Assembly: GCF_900113605.1 (NCBI RefSeq)
Contig: NZ_FOPY01000003.1
Span: 248,001 to 312,000 of the forward strand
Origin: Modicisalibacter xianhensis
GTDB lineage: Bacteria; Pseudomonadota; Gammaproteobacteria; Pseudomonadales; Halomonadaceae
DNA: 64,000 nucleotides
Direction of reading: 5' to 3'
Shown: piece by piece, positions 61,370 to 64,000 of the stretch
Numbering within the stretch: the stretch's first letter is position 1
How the letters are laid out: each line of letters begins with the position of its first letter
Position numbers and translations under genes: made by a program
Notes under the pieces: generated by a model
What the model was told of the DNA's origin: nothing
Database searches by the model: none
The model's input: the letters and a program-made list of their open reading frames with translations, nothing else

Positions 61370-61862
61370 GGGACGGATCAAGGCGGCCTACGAGGCCGGT
61401 GTATTCGTGCTCAAGTTGTGCGGCGACGTTCGTCTCACTCTCTGCGCAACACTGGATAACGAGGCACAGCGCCTCGCCGACATGCCTGGTTTGAAATCGG
61501 TCATCGTCGATCTCCGCGAGGCTACGAATGTCGATTCTACGGCACTGGGATTTCTTGCCAAGGTGGCCATGGCCGTACAGGGGCGCTTGACTCATCCACC
61601 CACGATAGTGGCCGATCATCCCGACGTGCGCCGAATGCTGGATGTCATGGGGTTCTCACGTTATTTCACCTTGGTGCAGGCGCCTCTCGTCGAGCCTGAC
61701 GAATTGGCCGAACTGCCTCAGGTACCAGCCGATGAGACGGGGATGCAGCAGCGCATTCTCGAGGCTCATCGCATCCTGATGCGCATGAACGAGCACAATC
61801 GGGAACAGTTTCAGCCGCTGGTGGAGCTTCTCGAGGCCCAGGAAAGCAAGTCGACGCACTGA
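61356..61862 (+). CDS. STAS-domain anti-sigma-factor antagonist, HsbA-like
   Basis: A 168-residue protein. I chose the ATG at 61356, which overlaps the phosphatase gene by 14 bases. A STAS domain (about 10-110) contains 'LKSVIVDLREATNVDSTALGFLAKVA', where the Ser after Asp is the usual phosphorylation site. The C-terminal 55 residues ('QRILEAHRILMRMNEHNREQFQPLVELLEAQE') are helical and extend beyond a minimal STAS protein, as in HsbA. It should bind or release an anti-sigma factor, depending on dephosphorylation by the upstream PP2C enzyme. No anti-sigma kinase gene lies nearby. A hairpin terminator follows. Confidence 0.85.
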   Translation: MTTGEGRIKAAYEAGVFVLKLCGDVRLTLCATLDNEAQRLADMPGLKSVIVDLREATNVDSTALGFLAKVAMAVQGRLTHPPTIVADHPDVRRMLDVMGFSRYFTLVQAPLVEPDELAELPQVPADETGMQQRILEAHRILMRMNEHNREQFQPLVELLEAQESKSTH

Positions 61863-61884
61863 TTCGCAACCATGGCATCCTTGG

Positions 61885-61914
61885 CGAAACGCCCGGCTCG
61901 TGCCGGGCGTTTCG
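61885..61914. terminator. Bidirectional terminator hairpin after the STAS gene
   Basis: A perfect 13-base stem: CGAAACGCCCGGC (61885-61897) and GCCGGGCGTTTCG (61902-61914), with a TCGT loop, between the convergent STAS and transaldolase genes. Confidence 0.72.
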
Positions 61915-61936
61915 TGTATGCCACGAGATGAAAGGG

Positions 61937-62872
61937 CTAGCGGCGTAACTCGGCCAGCAACGCCTCGAGCTTACGCTGATCGGCCATGAACTTTCGGATA
62001 CCTTCGGCCAGCTTCTCCGTGGCCATGGCATCCTCATTCATTTCCCAGCGAAACTCGCTTTCATCCAGTGGCTCCGGGGGAGAGGTCTCGGCTTCCAGCG
62101 AGACGAGCTGACGTTCAAGCGTGCCTTCAGTCGTGGCCAGTTCCTCGAGCAGTTGCGGTGAGATGGTCAGTCGATCGCAGCCGGCCAGGGCTTCGATCTC
62201 ACCACAGTTGCGGAAGCTGGCGCCCATGACCACTGTCTTGTAACCGTGGCCCTTGTAGTGCTCATAGATGCGCTTGACGGACTGAACCCCGGGATCATGC
62301 TGGCCTGAAAAGTCGGCATTGGGCTCCTTGGCCTTGTGCCAGTCGAGGATGCGTCCAACGAACGGCGAGATCAGCGTCACGCCTGCATCGGCACAGGCCT
62401 GTGCCTGGGCGAAGCTGAACAATAGCGTCAGGTTGGTATGGATGCCTTCACGCTCGAGCTGCTCTGCGGCACGAATACCTTCCCAGGTCGAGGCGACTTT
62501 TATCAGGATGCGGTCCCGGGAGATACCACGCCGTTCGTAGCGCTCAATCAGCGAATGGGCACGGGTCAGAGTGGCTTGCGTGTCGAAAGAAAGCCGGGCA
62601 CTGACCTCTGTCGAGACATAGCCTGGCACCAGCTCGCTGATCTCGGATCCAACCTCGACGGCCACGGCATCGACGGCATCGTCAATGTCGGTACTCTCGC
62701 GAGCCAGTTCGGCCATTCTTGCGCGACGGCTCTCATGCTGAGCGGCCTGAAGGATCAGCGAGGGGTTGGTCGTGGCATCGGTGGGTGTGAAACGTCGTAT
62801 GGCTTCCAGGTCGCCAGTGTCGGCGACCACCGTGGTCATCGACTTGAGTTGGCTCAGCTTGTCCATTGCCAT
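61937..62872 (-). CDS. tal: Transaldolase
   Basis: A 311-residue enzyme of the TalB class. I chose the ATG at 62872, with AAGGAA 9 bases upstream; the next ATG at 62866 is possible. '[27 protein letters not shown]' is the family N-terminus. The Schiff-base Lys is in '[17 protein letters not shown]', and '[17 protein letters not shown]' and '[12 protein letters not shown]' follow. It moves a dihydroxyacetone unit between sedoheptulose 7-phosphate and glyceraldehyde 3-phosphate in the pentose phosphate pathway. It is a single gene between hairpin and chemoreceptor. Confidence 0.95.
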   Translation of the reverse strand: MAMDKLSQLKSMTTVVADTGDLEAIRRFTPTDATTNPSLILQAAQHESRRARMAELARESTDIDDAVDAVAVEVGSEISELVPGYVSTEVSARLSFDTQATLTRAHSLIERYERRGISRDRILIKVASTWEGIRAAEQLEREGIHTNLTLLFSFAQAQACADAGVTLISPFVGRILDWHKAKEPNADFSGQHDPGVQSVKRIYEHYKGHGYKTVVMGASFRNCGEIEALAGCDRLTISPQLLEELATTEGTLERQLVSLEAETSPPEPLDESEFRWEMNEDAMATEKLAEGIRKFMADQRKLEALLAELRR

Positions 62873-62944
62873 GTCGTGCAATTCCTTGGTTCGAGACGAT
62901 CGTTCACTTTATCAAGCGTGCCACGGTGCGCCTAGCGGTCATGC

Positions 62945-64000
62945 TCAGGCCGGCTCCAGGCTCACGTTCCTCGCTTCTTCGGCGGTAGGCAGTCGCTTCG
63001 CTTCCGGAGCGGGCAGGGTAGGTTGCAACGTTTCGGCGCCGTTGCCGCCGTTTTCTGCCAAGTGGAAGTGGGCAACACTGTCGCGAAGCGCCACGGCGGC
63101 CCGTTCCAGCGCCTGGGATGCATCGGCGGCCTCCAGCACCAGTTGGGTGTTCTGCTGGGTGGCTCGTTCCATCTGGCTAATGGCCTGGTTGACCTGGCCA
63201 ATGCCGAGGCTCTGCTCGGACGAGGCGGCGGCAATCTCTTCCATGATGTCGTTGACGCGCTGAATCTCGGTCACGATCTCCTGCATGGTCTTTCCGGCCT
63301 GATCCACCAGAGCCGTGCCGTTGGCAATTTTCTCCGATGACGCTTGAAGAAGCGTCCTGACCTGACTGGCTGCATTGGCGCTGCGACCGGCCAGGGCGCG
63401 GACTTCCCCGGCAACGACGGCAAACCCGCGCCCTTGTTCGCCAGCACGAGCCGCTTCGACGGAGGCATTGAGAGCGAGAATATTGGTTTGAAAAGCGATC
63501 TCATCGATAACGCCAATGATGTCATTGACCTGGCGGGCACTGTGGTCAATGGCCTGCATGGTGTCGATGACGTCACCAATCACTTCTCCACCTTGGTGTG
63601 CAGTTTGCGCGGCGCTGGCGGCCAAGCGGCTTGCCTGTCGAGCATTGTCGGCATTCTGGGATACCGTCGAGGTCAGCTCATCCATGCTGCTTGCGGTCTC
63701 GACCAAGGTGGCCGATTGCTGCTCGGTACGCGACGAAAGATCCTCGTTGCCATTGGCAATGTGATGAGCACCGTCATGCACTTCCTGGCCGCTGCTGCGC
63801 ACTCTTGCCACCGTAGTGGCCAGGCTTTGCTGCATTTTTCCGAGCCCTTGGTAGAGCTTGCCGATTTCATTGCGGCTGCGATGTGCCGGTATGGCTGATA
63901 GATCGCCTTGTGCAATGCGTTCGAAATGCTCTCCGATGTGTCGCAAGGGGCGAATGACATTGCGTGTCACACCCCATAGCACCGTGCCTATCAGAATGAG
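62945..64000 (-). CDS. Methyl-accepting chemotaxis protein (C-terminal part)
   Basis: The gene continues past the right edge; 352 codons are visible, and the frame is open to base 64000. From its N-terminal side there is the end of a membrane helix ('LILIGTV'), a HAMP domain ('NVIRPLRHIGEHFERIAQGDLSAI'), then the long helical signalling domain. The conserved hairpin tip is 'IDEIAFQTNILALNASVEAARAGEQGRGFAVVAGEVRALAGRSA'. Methylation-type Gln/Glu sites lie on both sides of the tip. The sensory domain is outside the window, so the ligand is unknown. No Trp-Phe-type CheR tether is seen at the end. Confidence 0.92.
   Translation of the reverse strand, partial: LILIGTVLWGVTRNVIRPLRHIGEHFERIAQGDLSAIPAHRSRNEIGKLYQGLGKMQQSLATTVARVRSSGQEVHDGAHHIANGNEDLSSRTEQQSATLVETASSMDELTSTVSQNADNARQASRLAASAAQTAHQGGEVIGDVIDTMQAIDHSARQVNDIIGVIDEIAFQTNILALNASVEAARAGEQGRGFAVVAGEVRALAGRSANAASQVRTLLQASSEKIANGTALVDQAGKTMQEIVTEIQRVNDIMEEIAAASSEQSLGIGQVNQAISQMERATQQNTQLVLEAADASQALERAAVALRDSVAHFHLAENGGNGAETLQPTLPAPEAKRLPTAEEARNVSLEPA

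Noticed and set aside
1-64000. Insertion sequences, prophage genes, CRISPR arrays, tRNA or rRNA genes
   Set aside because: I looked through the window for transposase or phage proteins, regular spaced repeats and tRNA-like T-loops and found none that stood up.

Overview
The window is high-GC bacterial DNA packed with genes on both strands. Gene content and arrangement (dnaX-ybaB-recR behind the 4.5S RNA gene, an RND pump, MlaA, HrpA, YcgL/YcgN, RNase D, egtB-egtD, a BCCT osmolyte carrier, Tct carriers) point to a gammaproteobacterium. A halophilic Halomonadaceae member such as Halomonas is the best guess. That is inferred from protein content, not from a marker-gene comparison. No rRNA, tRNA, insertion sequence, prophage or CRISPR array was seen.

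Layout. 1-3060: the end of a Tad/Flp pilus locus (TadD-like tail, TadE, TadG) facing an AraC-type regulator with a degenerate receiver domain, then an AT-rich promoter region. 3090-12886: a sugar-related island. A GH15 glycosidase faces away from a run of five genes: a TPP enzyme, an enolase-superfamily dehydratase, a giant FAD/Fe-S dehydrogenase, an SDR, and a homologue of the Anabaena sensory rhodopsin transducer (no rhodopsin gene in view). 12980-15621: a cNMP/CBS/DUF294 protein and a DEDDh exonuclease. 15690-21811 (minus strand): BCCT transporter, then an RND pump with its adaptor. 21975-30599: HI0933-type flavoprotein, Sel1 protein, ergothioneine genes egtB-egtD, OMPLA phospholipase, and a large MscK-like channel. 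30596-38304: a minus-strand run of IclR-type regulator, response regulator, sensor kinase, periplasmic binding protein and tlyA, divergent from tctC-tctB-tctA.

38391-41660 is a two-gene unit of unknown function: an ATP-grasp ligase and a 674-residue protein in which I see a papain-like Gln/Cys/His/Asn arrangement. This is the best candidate for an undescribed system. 41944-47119: ffs, dnaX, ybaB, recR, rnd, ycgL, ycgN. 47193-52340: oligopeptidase B (minus), a small membrane protein, a membrane-anchored VWA protein and a YafJ-type amidotransferase. 52501-58272: fadD and hrpA. 58323-61862: a tight run of FabH-like synthase, mlaA, a receiver/PP2C phosphatase and a STAS protein. 61937-64000 (minus): transaldolase and the C-terminal part of a chemotaxis receptor that runs off the right edge.

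How the genes work together. The sugar island looks like a pathway that releases a sugar, oxidises or dehydrates the derived acid, and passes electrons to the membrane. Two unrelated enzymes in it end in nearly the same membrane tail. The Tct block joins a transporter to its likely two-component sensor and a periplasmic co-sensor. Ergothioneine synthesis, BCCT uptake, the mechanosensitive channel and MlaA/OMPLA fit osmotic, oxidative and envelope stress. Most convergent gene pairs are separated by clear hairpin terminators.
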